64,000 nucleotides of DNA from Portulaca oleracea (lineage: Eukaryota; Streptophyta; Magnoliopsida; Caryophyllales; Portulacaceae), in the NCBI GenBank assembly GCA_029582165.1, contig CM055888.1, forward strand, positions 31,511,408 to 31,575,407, read 5' to 3'. The notes under the pieces are model-generated. The model was not told the origin of the DNA and searched no databases. It worked only from the letters and a program-made list of their open reading frames with translations. The translations under genes were made by a program, and so were the position numbers. Positions 45,279-57,602 of this stretch are shown in pieces. The stretch's first letter is position 1; each line of letters opens with the position of its first letter.

Positions 45279-48200
45279 GGGTATTTCTATTGAGTGCCCA
45301 GTGGGCACATGTTAAGAAAGCATTAAAGGAGCTTTGGGAAATTAATTCTTGATACTCACTAAAATTTAATTAGCTGTATAATACCCTAATAATTATGATA
45401 ATGGTATTGCCTGGAAATTGAGTATCCACATGCTCCGTGTGACTCTTCAGTTATAGTGTCTACTGTGTACCACTACCCACCCCATATGCAATCCTATTTA
45501 CATTCTCATACAATAACCCCTGCTATTATACTCACACCTCCATTTGACCTTTTTTTTTAATAACTTTCATTTCTCTGGCAATACTACACTGAGCTGTTTA
45601 TTATTTTTTTTAGGGTATTTCTTGCATAAAAAGAGATGACATTCTTGCATAACCCACCCCTTAAACAAATTGCAAGACAAGAAAATATTTTAAAAAAATG
45701 TCCATTGAAAAAAAGAGATGACATTCTTGCATAAAAAAATTGACGCTTTTTATCAAAAAAATACTCCAATTATAAAGGTTTGTCAAATAAAAAGCTCCAA
45801 AATACAAAGTCTTCCATGATAGCAAACATAATGCTCCAAGAAACAAAAAAAAAAAAAAAAAAAAAAGACTAAGCTTTTCATTCTACTAACATTTTGCTGA
45901 GAGGATGGGATTCATCTCTTCATCACCTAATACATTTTTCTTTTGTTTTTTCCTACTTGAAACATTGACATTTTCTCCCATGTTTTCCTTTTCGGGGCAC
46001 GTAGTGATGTTGTGGCCAGGCTGCTTGCAAAAGCTACAAGTCCTCTTTTTCTTTGCTTGCTCCTTGGGACTTTTGCTTCGTGATTCTTTAGGACGACCCT
46101 TAGTCTTTGATTGGGGAGGACAATGAACGAACGTGACATCACTGGTAGTGTGAGCATGTGTTGTCACCTCCTCTATGGCAAAGTCTTCATGTGGTATAGG
46201 CAACACCTCAGTAACTTCCACATCACGACGCCAACGCATCGGTAAATATGTAGAAGGGATGCAAAAGCAATCTTTGTGTAGGAAAACCGATAATATGTGA
46301 CGACAAATAATTCCTCAAAATTCAAAATGTTTGCAACTACAACTAACTTTTTGGCCATCCCAAAATACTTTATGTGTTGTGATAGCATTAGCGCCATGAT
46401 ATTTCACAACAAACTCATATAGATTCACTTCATGCATCATATATTGGCTAGCTTTTGCAAACTCATCTTGAAACTTTTTAAAGCAAAATGGTGTCAAGAT
46501 GTCAAATGCTTGTTTTTCTAATGGTGACATGCTTCTCAAAGGGTTGCCTCTATATGTCTGTAACATTGTATGATGCAATTGTGATTGCTCAACATCCTCA
46601 ATTGCAAGATCAACCTACGGATTAATTTCAATACTGCATTATTATAAGATAATATAAAAAAATAATAAGCAAATAATTTAGATACAAACATAGTTAAATT
46701 CATGGTCTATAACAATGCATAATCAAAAAGTAAATGATAAAATAATGTTGATACAAATAAATCTAAAAAATAATTTTGTAACCATGATGCGTACCTGTTT
46801 GACGAATTTACTTAAACAAATACGTGAAGCAACAAAACGCTTGATGAAGGCATTGATGCTTTCGGACCTCCCTGTTGTTGTCATACCCGCAAAAAAGTGA
46901 TTCCGAAGGTAACCAGGAACCCAATAATGCCTAATCTGATACAAACCCAATACATGTTTGTTTGTTCCCAAGTTATACTTGGCAATCACTTGTGGCCATT
47001 GTTGCTCAAATTCTTCTGCATAATCAAGCTTGTATAATTTGTAAAAATCAGCACACCAACTTTGATAATCTTCACGAAGGATCGATGTAAACCAGCAACT
47101 AAATTTAGTTGTGATATGCCATACACAAAAAGCATGTTTTGTTGTAGGCATTTCTTTAGAAATAGCATCCTTCATCCATGTATCTTGATCCGTCAAAATT
47201 GACAATGGTGGCTTTCTCATCAATTTTACAAATGTCTACAAGGCATAAGTAAATGAATGAGCAATGCATGTATAATATGTATTAACAAAGAGCATGTATT
47301 AAAAAATATAATCAAAGCAAGAAGTAAAAAAAGTACCTTCATAAGCCACGTAAACGCACTCTTAGTTTCATTTCGAAGCAATGCATAACCAAATAATATA
47401 GTTCTTCCATGATTGTCAACACCCACAAATATACCGAATGGCATGTCATACGAGTTGACCTTGTATGTTGTATCAAACACAACAACATCACTAAACTTTT
47501 GATACCAATCAAAACATTGGCTTGGAGCCCAAAAAATATGTTCCAACCTACTCTCATCATCTGTTGTAAAAGCATATTGGAACATTGGATTTTCGTCTTT
47601 GGCCTCTTTACAGTATTTGAGCATCTCTATTGCATCATTTGGGCCCATCATTCTACTAACCTTTCCAAACAAGTTGTGGATGTCCTTGGCAAGAAATGGA
47701 AGGTGCCCATGTTTGATGTTGTTTTCCAATTCCATGATACGCATGATTTGTCTCACTGATAGGCCCGCTTCTTTGAATAAAAGAATCTTCGCCTCGGTCT
47801 CTTTGTCAATGCTACGATAAATGGGTAAGTAGCGAACTTATTCTGCAGTCAGCAACTCTTGATTGTGATAATACTTTAATTTTGTTACTTGCCTTTCTTC
47901 ATGATAGATGTCAAACGTTTTTCTATACGTGACTCTCATATTAGATGGGCATCCACATTTATGTGAGTCTCTATTTCTTTGCTCCAATTTAGGATTAAAA
48001 TTTTCTGGTGCCCATCCTTCACAAGAGCAAAAGAAATCTTGCCTTCTTTTGACTCCTTTCTTATATTCCGATCGACCTTTCAACGCTAAACCCACGACTT
48101 CTTGCAAAATTCTTGTAAAATAAAAAAGCCTCATCCAAAGTAAGAAAACATTGCCCAATAAAAGGTTGAAAAATATCAACTATCTCTTTGGCTTCGACAT

Positions 48201-48677
48201 TGATAATATCAGGAACTTCATTAAAATGTATATTTAAATCCAAATCTGTAGGAATTTCATTCAAATCAAAATTTTTCATTGTAACCACCGGAATGATAAG
48301 ATTTGATGATTTTTTTTTTCTAAAAGAGGAAGTAAAGATTAGGAGAAATGATGCTTTAGATAAGAATTGGAGAAACAAAAAGCAAAAGCATGTCTTGTTT
48401 TTATATAGGAGAAGTGCAGGGTTTGATAGTGTCTGTGGACGAAAGTAAGAGAAACTAAAAGGGCTAGTTGGTGTCAATTTCAAAAAGGTGCATTGGCAGA
48501 GGAGAACCACTTCCCAATAAGCCCTTTGTCAACTTATAATGAATATCTTAAATAATTTTAGTGAGTATCAAGAATTAATTTCCCAAAGCTCCTTTAGTGA
48601 GTATCAAGAATTAATTTCCCAAAGCTCCTTTAATGCTTTCTTAACCTGTGCCCACTGGGCACTCAATAGAAATACCC
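45279..48677 (-). mobile_element. Mutator-like element (MULE) with FAR1-type transposase
   Basis: Near-identical inverted repeats of about 87 bp bound the element (45279-45365 and 48556-48677). They start GGGTATTTCTATTGAGTGCC, an outer terminus typical of plant MULEs. The right repeat is longer because a 36-bp unit (48561-48596) is duplicated in tandem. A FAR1-family transposase gene fills the interior on the minus strand. The flanking bases (TTATTTTAT and AATATCTTG) do not match, so no 9-bp duplication is seen. A shared TCAAGATA lies further out on both sides, so the ends may extend a little. Confidence 0.85.
45886..48279 (-). pseudogene. FAR1-related MULE transposase, broken
   Basis: The start is the ATG at 48277-48279 (MKNFDLNEIP). 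In order come an acidic N-terminus, a FAR1-type zinc-binding region (FFCSCEGW ... HKCGCPSNM) and a MULE DDE domain (VVVFDTTYKV with the first Asp, ILTDQDTWMKDA with the second, TTTGRSESINAF with the Glu). A SWIM zinc finger (SCSCKHFEF ... ICRH) and a C-terminal CCHC knuckle, CSFCKQPGHNITTC, follow. Two GT-AG introns fit at 47236-47336 and 46615-46794. The frame shifts once near 48062. There are stops at 47838-47840 (TAA, where Gln is expected) and at 46315-46317 (TGA inside the SWIM motif, where Trp is expected). The domain order is that of FHY3/FAR1-like proteins, but the element's inverted repeats mark it as a transposase gene. Confidence 0.85.
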
Positions 48678-48839
48678 AATATCTTGATAAGAGACTGTAT
48701 GGTTGTCAAAAACCTACTAACGTCATCCTCTATTCATTCTGCAAGACAAGTTGCAGGCTTCACTTATCAACAAAGGCACACACATGTAGGAAAATTAATT
48801 TGCCAACTGAAACCCATTAAATAACTAATTTCTCCGTCA

Positions 48840-49196
48840 ATAAATGGAGCCTTTTTCTTTCTTTAATTGTTGTTTTCTGTAAAAGAGATAAGCATGAAAA
48901 ATAGAAGAAAATTGGGAACATGATTTTATTTATCTTGGGTTTTGTTATTTTCTTATCTAGCTATCTATCTATCTACAAAGAGCAAATAATTTGATATAAT
49001 TAACATTATATAGTGGGTAATAATGGTGACACATTGCCACTACATTGTCTATAAATGGGACACAAAAGAGGAAGTCACCGCATTGTCATTACTACTCCTG
49101 CCCTTTCCAAGTGTGGCTGGCCTAACTAAGCTGCTCTCTTGGTTCCACCGCAGTTCCTTCTTCCTCTGTATTTCCTCCACTTAAACAACCAAAACA
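48840..49196 (+). promoter_or_regulatory. Isocitrate lyase upstream region and TATA box
   Basis: TCTATAAATGGG at about 49048-49059 lies about 140 bp before the start codon and is a good TATA box. CACATTGCCACTACATTG lies just upstream, and a pyrimidine-rich leader (TTCCTTCTTCCTCTG) follows. No specific seed or sugar-response element is claimed. Confidence 0.55.
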
Positions 49197-52100
49197 ATGG
49201 CTGCATCTTTCTCAGTGCCTTCAATGGTAACTACATTCTACCCCTTTATTTTTATTTTTTGTTTTACGTACCAGCTTACATGCATTACAATTTCTTCCTC
49301 TCTATATTATGCTAAACGTATTTATACAATCAAAAGATATCATGTTAAAATAGTATAGTTAGTATGTTGAATAATTTGAGTCAACACGTCAAACTATGTA
49401 TTCTATGTTAGCAACTAAATATCTGTTGAGCTTGAGGACAGGCAAAGTGTAGTTAAGATGCTCATCATGCTTCAAAAACTTTGATAGTAGTTATTTTCAA
49501 TAGTTTATAAATGTTCTATTCAATGATTAACTTTTATATGTTCTAGGTTTTAGTAAATAGTTGTTTCAAATAACAGAAAAAAAAAAAGGCAGTGTTTATT
49601 TATTGTTTGTGTTGGCCTATCTGACGAAACTAGGACCCAGAAAAGGCAAATATAACCATATTGTCGTTTGATTGTTACTATTATTATCATATTATTATTA
49701 GTTGTCTGGAAAGACTGGAATTACAACAAGGCATGCAAAACACCAAATAAATTGTAAAATTTACGCATGCAAAATATGAAACGCATTGCAAAACGGGTTT
49801 CTTGCATTTTTGAGCCCGAATTACAAGGGTATTAATTTTCTAGACCCTTGATTTTCATTGTTTATTTTTGGGACCCTAAAGTTTATGGGTTGAATATAAA
49901 AGATCGTAAAGTTTGTAGGTGGGAAAGAAGACTCATGTACTGATTACTAAACGAACAATCCATTATAACACACAGAGTGATGATATGTGTTTTAGGGCAA
50001 GACATTGTTTAATTGTCTAGCTCCTTATGAAATTAATTATTATCATTTTAATCCATTTTTTTGACAAATATTATTAAATATCAATTAAAAGAAGCTTGGA
50101 ATGTGTTGGCTATGCCAACATTAAAAGTGATACCCCAATAAATGAACGAAAATGATAAACATCTTGACACAAGATGGCTCTTAACCATCTTGCATTTTTT
50201 CTAAATCACTAATAAAATGAAATATAAGTATATTTAAATCATTCTCGATGTATGTTTCATTATTTTCAGGATTACTACAACTTATAAATAATTTAAAAAT
50301 AATTATTTAGTTATATTTATTTCATAAATATAAAACTATGTATAAAATGTAGATTTTCTACTATGATTGATAAAATTAGGTTATTATATTTTTTTCACCT
50401 AGTTAATAAGTATTATATTATTATAATTGATAAATATATATAATTATTAAAAAAATGTTAATAAAAGTTACAAAAATGTAAAATATGAACAATTCAAGAT
50501 GGTTAAGAATCATCTTGAGTCAAGATGGTTATCATGGTCCATAAATGAATCTCATCCGTCAGGCATATTTTAGACGTTTCTTTGTAAATTTAATTAATAT
50601 AGATAAAATTGTGATTTTATACCATGTATATACATTATCATATAATTTTTTTCAATTTAATTTATAAATATATAGGTTTTATACAATGACAAAACACTTA
50701 ATATGTATCTTACCTAAAGACATTTATCATTTTCGTAACACATAGTACTCCACATCCATTCCAATTACCACGTCCATTCCAATTTATATGTGTAACATTT
50801 AACTTTTTACCTTATTTAATACTTTAATTTTACTATTATCTTTTTATTATTTTTAAAAAAAATATAAGAAATAAAATTATATCTTGTAGCTAATGAGGTC
50901 TTAGCTTAACGGTTAAATTGACGTTGGAGTACATGAGTCCACGTTTGATTCCTTCCCCCTCTACCTTTTTTAAAAAAGAGTTATGTTTTGTGTGATTATT
51001 TTATTATGAGTATAGTAATAATAGTTTTATATGATAAATCATTATGTAAGTTAAGAATTAATAGCGACAGTTCTTAGAAATTGTGAATTTTATAATGAGA
51101 TTGTTTCACCTAAATTTATTCGTAATACAGACTTCTTTTAATATGATTTTTTCAATATATTTAACCAATAAATTATATTAAAACAACTTTTTAATACGAA
51201 TGTGATAATTTATTAAAGAATAATTTTATCAAAGAAATGACAAATACATTATTAATCACTATTATATTCATCAAAAGTCAGCACAAAGGTGAGATAATTG
51301 TAATTTATGATAACACGGTCTCAAATAAGAATTGCGTACTGATAATGGTCATAATGTTAATTTAATCTTTATTCTTTTGTATGAAATGTTTTATCACCCT
51401 AATATGGCAAGTTTGTTTGTCTGCATAAGAAGCATTATAGAGGGTTCAAGAAAGGGCATTGTACGTCTGTAATTTTGTAAAATATCGGTGGCGTTTATAG
51501 AGCAAATGTATTTATACGTAGTCAGAAAACCAAGCATATATGAAATGGATCACAAATTGCCCACCAAACATAGTAATTAGATGCATACTGAGTGACCATA
51601 TAAAATGGACCGACACCAAAACATATATGTGAAGGAACCGTACCACATGCATCTTGAATAAACATCAGCAATGTCAGCTTGAACTATCCAAAATTAAAAA
51701 TTAAAGCGCTATCTCAATTATAAAATTGATGATCCAAGTTGTTCTAATATACTGAAGTCCTGAGTTTCGGTGATCCCATCAAACGTCGTTGAAACCTATA
51801 GAGTTGGTTTGTGTCTCAATTGAATATATTGCATTGCTGATATGAAGCTTAATAATATTTGTAGATCATGGAGGAAGAAGGTAGGTTCGAAGCAGAGGTA
51901 GCGGAGGTTGAAGCCTGGTGGAACACTGAGCGGTTCAAGTTGACTCGGCGCCCATACTCAGCCCGTGACGTTGTGTCCCTCCGAGGCAGCCTCCGTCAAA
52001 ACTACGCTTCGAATGACTTGGCGAAGAAGCTGTGGCGTACCCTGAAGACCCACCAAGCCAACGGGACTGCCTCAAGGACCTTCGGTGCCTTGGACCCGGT

Positions 52101-53654
52101 CCAGGTGACCATGATGGCTAAGCACTTGGACACGATCTACGTGTCAGGTTGGCAGTGCTCCTCCACCCACACCTCCACCAACGAGCCTGGCCCCGACCTT
52201 GCTGACTATCCTTACGACACCGTACCCAACAAGGTAGAGCACCTCTTCTTCGCCCAGCAGTACCACGACAGGAAGCAGAGGGAGGCCAGGATGAGCATGT
52301 CCCGTGAGGAGCGTGCTCGGACCCCTTACATCGACTACCTCAAGCCCATCATTGCTGACGGGGACACCGGCTTCGGTGGGGCCACTGCTACTGTAAAGCT
52401 CTGCAAGCTGTTTGTAGAGCGTGGGGCTGCTGGGGTCCACATTGAGGACCAGTCCTCTGTCACCAAGAAGTGTGGTCATATGGCTGGCAAGGTGTTGGTG
52501 GCTGTAAGTGAGCACATCAACCGCCTTGTGGCTGCTAGGCTTCAGTTCGATGTCATGGGAACTGAGACCGTCTTGGTGGCAAGGACTGACGCTGTGGCGG
52601 CTACACTTATCCAGTCAAATATCGACACCAGGGACCACCAGTTCATTCTGGGAGCCACTAACCCGAGTCTTCGTGGGCGGGGCATAGCTACCCTTCTATC
52701 AGAGGCCATGGCAGCTGGGAAGTCGGGCCCCGAACTTCAAGCCATGGAGGATGAATGGCTTGCCAAGGCACAGCTCAAGACATTTTCTGAGTGTGTTTGT
52801 GATGCAATCAGGGGACTCAACATTAGCGAGGCAGAGAAGAACAGGAAGCTAAACGAGTGGATGAACCACTCGAGGTTTGACAAGTGCATGTCCAACGAGC
52901 AAGGGAGGGAGATCGCAGCACAGTTGGGCCTGCCAAACCTGTTCTGGGACTGGGACTTGCCTAGAACTAGGGAAGGTTTCTACAGGTTTAAGGGGTCAGT
53001 CGAAGCTGCTGTTATCCGTGGCTGGGCTTTTGCTAATCACGCAGACATCATCTGGATGGAGACCTCCAGCCCTGACTTGGCTGAATGTACTAAGTTCGCC
53101 AAGGGTGTCCAGTCGAGGCAGCCGGAGATCATGTTGGCTTACAATCTGTCACCTTCCTTCAACTGGGATGCTTCTGGGATGAATGATCAACAAATGATGG
53201 ATTTCATTCCTATGATTGCTAAGCTTGGTTTCTGCTGGCAGTTTATTACACTTGCAGGGTTCCATGCTGATGCTCTAATTGTTGACACCTTTGCCAAGGA
53301 TTTCGCAAAGAGAGGCATGTTGGCTTATGTGGAGAGGATCCAAAGGGAGGAAAGGAGCAACGGGGTTGATACACTTGCCCATCAGAAATGGTCTGGTGCT
53401 AACTACTACGATCGTGTACTCAGGACTGTTCAGGGAGGAATCACCTCAACTGCTGCCATGGGGAAGGGTAATTATCACTAATTAATTTCTACATCCTACA
53501 ATTTCTTGTGTTAATTTGAGACTAAATTAGTGAGTTATCAACTTGTAAAATTGCAGGTGTGACTGAGGAGCAATTTGAGGAGAAATGGACAAGGGCAGGA
53601 GCAACATCGGATATGGGGCAGGGAAATGTTGTCCTCGCAAGGCCAAGGATGTGA
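49197..53654 (+). CDS. ICL: Isocitrate lyase (glyoxylate cycle), three exons
   Basis: Cleaves isocitrate to glyoxylate and succinate in glyoxysomes, which lets seedlings turn stored fat into sugar. Exons: 49197-49226 ([10 protein letters not shown]), 51865-53467 and 53557-53654. All introns are GT-AG; the joins are phase 0 and phase 1. The product is 576 residues, the usual plant length. The catalytic KKCGH is at residues 211-215 (Cys213), following [18 protein letters not shown] and the WMETSSPDL region match the isocitrate lyase fold. The in-frame ATG at 51868 is not the start, because the short first exon supplies the conserved N-terminus. The C-terminal tripeptide is PRM; plant isocitrate lyases usually end in ARM or SRM, the peroxisomal signal. 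Exon 2 is GC-rich against AT-rich surroundings. AATAAA at about 53760 is a possible polyadenylation signal. Nothing suggests a defect. Confidence 0.95.
50147..50540. mobile_element. MITE inside isocitrate lyase intron 1
   Basis: Inverted arms of about 45 bp share ATGATAAMCATCTTGAC and CTTAACCATCTTG. They are flanked by an exact 9-bp duplication, ATAAATGAA (50138-50146 and 50541-50549). The duplication length suggests a Mutator-type MITE. The 394-bp element has an AT-rich, non-coding interior. Confidence 0.75.
50885..50990 (+). mobile_element. tRNA-like SINE head in intron 1
   Basis: TTAGCTTAACGG (50901-50912) resembles a Pol III A box, and ACGTTTGATTCC (50941-50952) resembles a B box about 30 bp later. 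A T-rich stretch follows near 50968. The spacing and order fit a tRNA-derived SINE head. A cloverleaf cannot be drawn confidently, so this is not called a tRNA gene. Confidence 0.5.
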
Positions 53655-54162
53655 GAAATTGCGAGCAGATGCTATGAGAACATGATCACAAGGCTCACAC
53701 AACAGGGAGAGGGGAGACCAAAACTGATGTTATTGAAATGAAATTATAGTAGTATCTTCTAAATAAATTGCTGGTTTATTTGGTTAATTTGCCATTGAAT
53801 TGTAGGCTTTATATTTGAGAAGCCCCTATTGCATTGCCTTGAAAATCAAGTGTGTGTTTCAACTTTCAATTTAATTTCTTTGTACGTGCCATTATAGTTG
53901 TTTGTAGCTTGCAAGTCCAAGTTGGATATTCAAATTCAACTATTATTGTTTACTATTTCGCACCAAGCTACCAATGAATCAAAACAAAAATCAATGAATC
54001 AAAATGGGTGAATCAATAGAGAATATGGATTAGACAAAATAGGTAGTAATGCAGCGTATATACATCACAGCAGCCTGATGAATTGGCTTGTTACAGAATG
54101 AGTAATTCCACATTCCACTACAATTAATTGCCAGAAAACAAATAAAAAATGACAAGTACAAG

Positions 54163-54930
54163 TCAGTGGGCAGCAAGCACATTAGATCGGCAAAGAGGGC
54201 AGAGGGAGCTCCTCTTGAACCAACCTCGAATGCAACCGCCATGGAAGATATGATGACACGGCAACTCCATTGAACCCAATTCTTCATCGACTTGGCTCAA
54301 ATTATCAACACCCAGCAAGTCATTGAGACAGATAGCACAACTCATTCCATTCAATTTTATGCCGTCTTCAACATTAACCCTCGTCAAAGCAGCCATTGCT
54401 ATGGCCTCATCATGATGATCAGGGGCAACATTGTTGTGATCATCATCTTCTTGCAATGATAGGGCGAGCAACTGAAGGTAGTGCTGACACCAATTGTGGG
54501 GAACCACTGTGACCCGTTTGATATTCACTGAAAACAGGACCGATAATTTTGGGTCGTGAATTTGGCGGATGTAGTATTGTACCCTTGATTTCAGGGCATC
54601 AATCACGTACTCAATTACCAAATCCTGATGAAGACCAATCCTTTTGAGTTCAATGGAAGCCTCTATCCAACTTGAGGACAGATCTGGGTCGATCAAAAGG
54701 GTATCTGATGTGGCTAGCCCTTGACTGTTAAAATTGACAAAGTTACCGTTGGGGAGGGCCATAGATGCAGAATCATACAGGATAAATTCAACATGGAACT
54801 CAAGGGTGGAAGATGAAGATGAAGATGAAGATGAAGATGGAAAGTGATTAGGTGTGATATGCATCTGAATATCCAGATCATCAATGTATGATTCACGCCC
54901 CATGGAAATAATGAACTGCAGCACATCCAT
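54163..54930 (-). CDS. RING-H2 zinc-finger protein, probable E3 ubiquitin ligase
   Basis: A single-exon protein of 255 residues. The C-terminal RING-H2 finger (residues 198-247) has all eight metal ligands: CAIC, then CHHIFHGGC, then CPLC, with His at positions 4 and 5. RING-H2 domains recruit a ubiquitin-conjugating enzyme, so a ligase role is likely; the substrate is unknown. Residues 1-180 have no recognised domain and no clear membrane segment. A run of ten Ser (32-41) comes from a TCATCT microsatellite and may vary in length. The ATG at 54928-54930 is in good context and begins the open frame. The gene converges on isocitrate lyase, with about 500 bp between stop codons. It could equally be annotated as a RING-type protein of unknown target. 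Confidence 0.85.
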   Translation of the reverse strand: MDVLQFIISMGRESYIDDLDIQMHITPNHFPSSSSSSSSSSTLEFHVEFILYDSASMALPNGNFVNFNSQGLATSDTLLIDPDLSSSWIEASIELKRIGLHQDLVIEYVIDALKSRVQYYIRQIHDPKLSVLFSVNIKRVTVVPHNWCQHYLQLLALSLQEDDDHNNVAPDHHDEAIAMAALTRVNVEDGIKLNGMSCAICLNDLLGVDNLSQVDEELGSMELPCHHIFHGGCIRGWFKRSSLCPLCRSNVLAAH

Positions 54931-55814
54931 GGCGACTGCCCAGATGATTGATCAAGCCCTGTTGATCGAGTATAGAGAAGAAGAATGCAAACACAGTAAC
55001 AAGACTTGAGAGAGTGATTGTAAATTCAAGTTGGTGGGTAATTGGGGATATGAATTATGATGCTTGGGAGCGTTAGGGTTTTATGTGCACTGTTAGGCGG
55101 TCGAGAACTGCTTCTAACGGCTAATTTTAAAGTCGGCAACACGGCAACCCATTAAAACCTGTTTTCAAAATCTTTTCTGTTTTTTTATTTTTACATTTTG
55201 TATTTCCGTCTTTTCTAGGTTAGGAAACAACCTAAATATTGCAAAAGATCTTCTTCGTCATATGAGATATTATTGAGATTTGCCAAAATCTTATAGACCC
55301 AGCTAATATCAAAACAAAACCAATTTATGTGTAGAGTAATTTATATTTACCTTATCTGAAATTTGTTATAATAATTTTTACATTCCATATCATCAAAGTT
55401 GTAAGTGTTTTTTTACCTTACCTGAGATTTATTATAATAATTTTACGCACCCTATTTAAGTAAAATGATTTTTACTCTACCTCATAAGAGTTGTAATTGA
55501 TCTTCATCCTACCTTTAGTTTGCTGAAAGTGTTACTTTAAGAGTATTCTTTATTTGTCACTTTTTATTATTTCATGAGTAGTGTTTGAATCGATAATGAT
55601 ATATCAATATTTTTCGTCGATTAGAACCAATTAAAATTTATCTCAATTAGTTTTATTTAGTTTAGTAGTTTTTTTTATGGATTAGGGTAATTGAAATTGT
55701 TTTATTTATTTGCTTTTTTTTATTATGAAAGGATATAAAGTTTTATCGATTTTAGAAACTCATCTTGCTTTTAATTATATATAGAAACTCATCTGCTTTT
55801 AACTATATATATAT
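54931..55814. other. Intergenic, upstream of the RING gene
   Basis: The first 200 bp probably hold the RING gene leader and promoter, with no clear TATA box. The rest is AT-rich with loosely repeated TTTACCTTACCTGA and TTGTTATAATAATTTTAC segments (about 55345-55450). No gene is seen. Confidence 0.5.
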
Positions 55815-56470
<656 letters not shown>

Positions 56471-56609
56471 ACAAACATACACACATACATACATACACAC
56501 ACACACAAAGACCTACATACCAGGCGAATTTTAGGGGGAAGTGTCCAACCCTTTATATGTACCCATCATTACCCACTAACACAGACTCCTTCTGTAAACT
56601 TCGCGAGTA

Positions 56610-57520
56610 AGTCTAGGTTGGTAAATATTTACCAAAAATTACCGAAAATTATCAACACTTACCGAAATTTACCAAAACTTACCGAAATTTGCCAAAATAA
56701 AAAAGATTTACATTTAAGTAATTATTTATTAATTATTTATTTACTATCTATTTTAAACTTATGATTTTTTTTGTATTTTTATTTTAAAATTATAAAATTT
56801 TAAAATTTTAAATTTTCAAATTTTTAATTTTTAATTTTTTAACAGTTTAAAATTTTAATTTTATTTTTTAATTTTTTAATTTTTAATTTCCGTTTTTCAA
56901 TTTTTCAATTTTTTAATTATTAATTATTTAATTTTTTATGCTTAATTTTTTAATTTTTTAATTACACTTTTTAGTTTTAATTTTTTTCAAATTTTAATTT
57001 TTAATATTTTAAAATTTAAATTTTTTATTTTTTATTTTTTAATTTTTTAATTTTTTAACTTTTTAATCTTTTAATTTTTAATTTTTTTATTTTTCTACTT
57101 TTTAATTTTTAAATATAAAAAATTAAAATTTTAAAACTTTAAAATTTAAAATTTTGAAATTTTGAAATTTTGAAATTTTTAAAATTTTTAAGTTTTTAAA
57201 ATTTTTAAAATTTTTTATTTTTGATTTTTCAAATTTTTAATTTATAAATTTTTTTGTTTTTTTAAAATTTTTTAAATTTTAAATTTGTTAATTTTTAAAA
57301 TTTTTTTATTTTTTTAATTTTTAATTTTTTGGTTTTTTAACTTTTAAAATTTTAATTTTATAAATTTTTTATTTCAACTTTTTTTAATTATTTATCTTTT
57401 ACTTTTAAAATTTAAAATTTATTCATTTTTTTTATTTAACATAACATATTTCCAAAAATATATCTAAGTTTATATAAACTTACCAAAAGTTGCTAAAAAT
57501 TACCACTGAAATTTACAAGC
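56610..57520. repeat. Low-complexity T/A-run block bounded by TTACCGAAAAT motifs
   Basis: About 750 bp (56700-57440) consist almost only of T-runs joined by AA, such as TTTTTAATTTTT. On the left are repeats of TTACCGAAATTTACC (56625-56695) and on the right ACTTACCAAAAGTTGC and AAATTACCACTG (57477-57510). No coding potential. Confidence 0.7.
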
Positions 57521-57602
57521 CCGCCATTTTTATAGGATGGATATTACATTTTATAATACCCATTTACATTAGGTAACAAGTAAACTATATTTGTATTTAT
57601 CT

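Larger units (their letters stand above)
49227..51864 (+). other. First intron of isocitrate lyase
   Basis: The intron is 2638 bp, from GTAACTAC to TTTGTAG. It is AT-rich with no ORF. It contains a MITE at 50147-50540 and a SINE-like sequence at about 50885-50990. The rest (49227-50137 and 51000-51864) shows no recognisable structure. Confidence 0.9.

Noticed and set aside
50901..50952. Functional tRNA gene
   Set aside because: A- and B-box-like words are present, but the arms needed for a cloverleaf do not pair. A SINE head fits better.
52144..52515. 123-aa antisense ORF within isocitrate lyase
   Set aside because: Shadow of the GC-rich coding exon.
51868..53481. Isocitrate lyase as a 537-aa single-exon gene
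   Set aside because: The ATG at 51868 is internal, and the last codons read into an intron. Splicing with 49197-49226 and 53557-53654 gives the full family-length protein.
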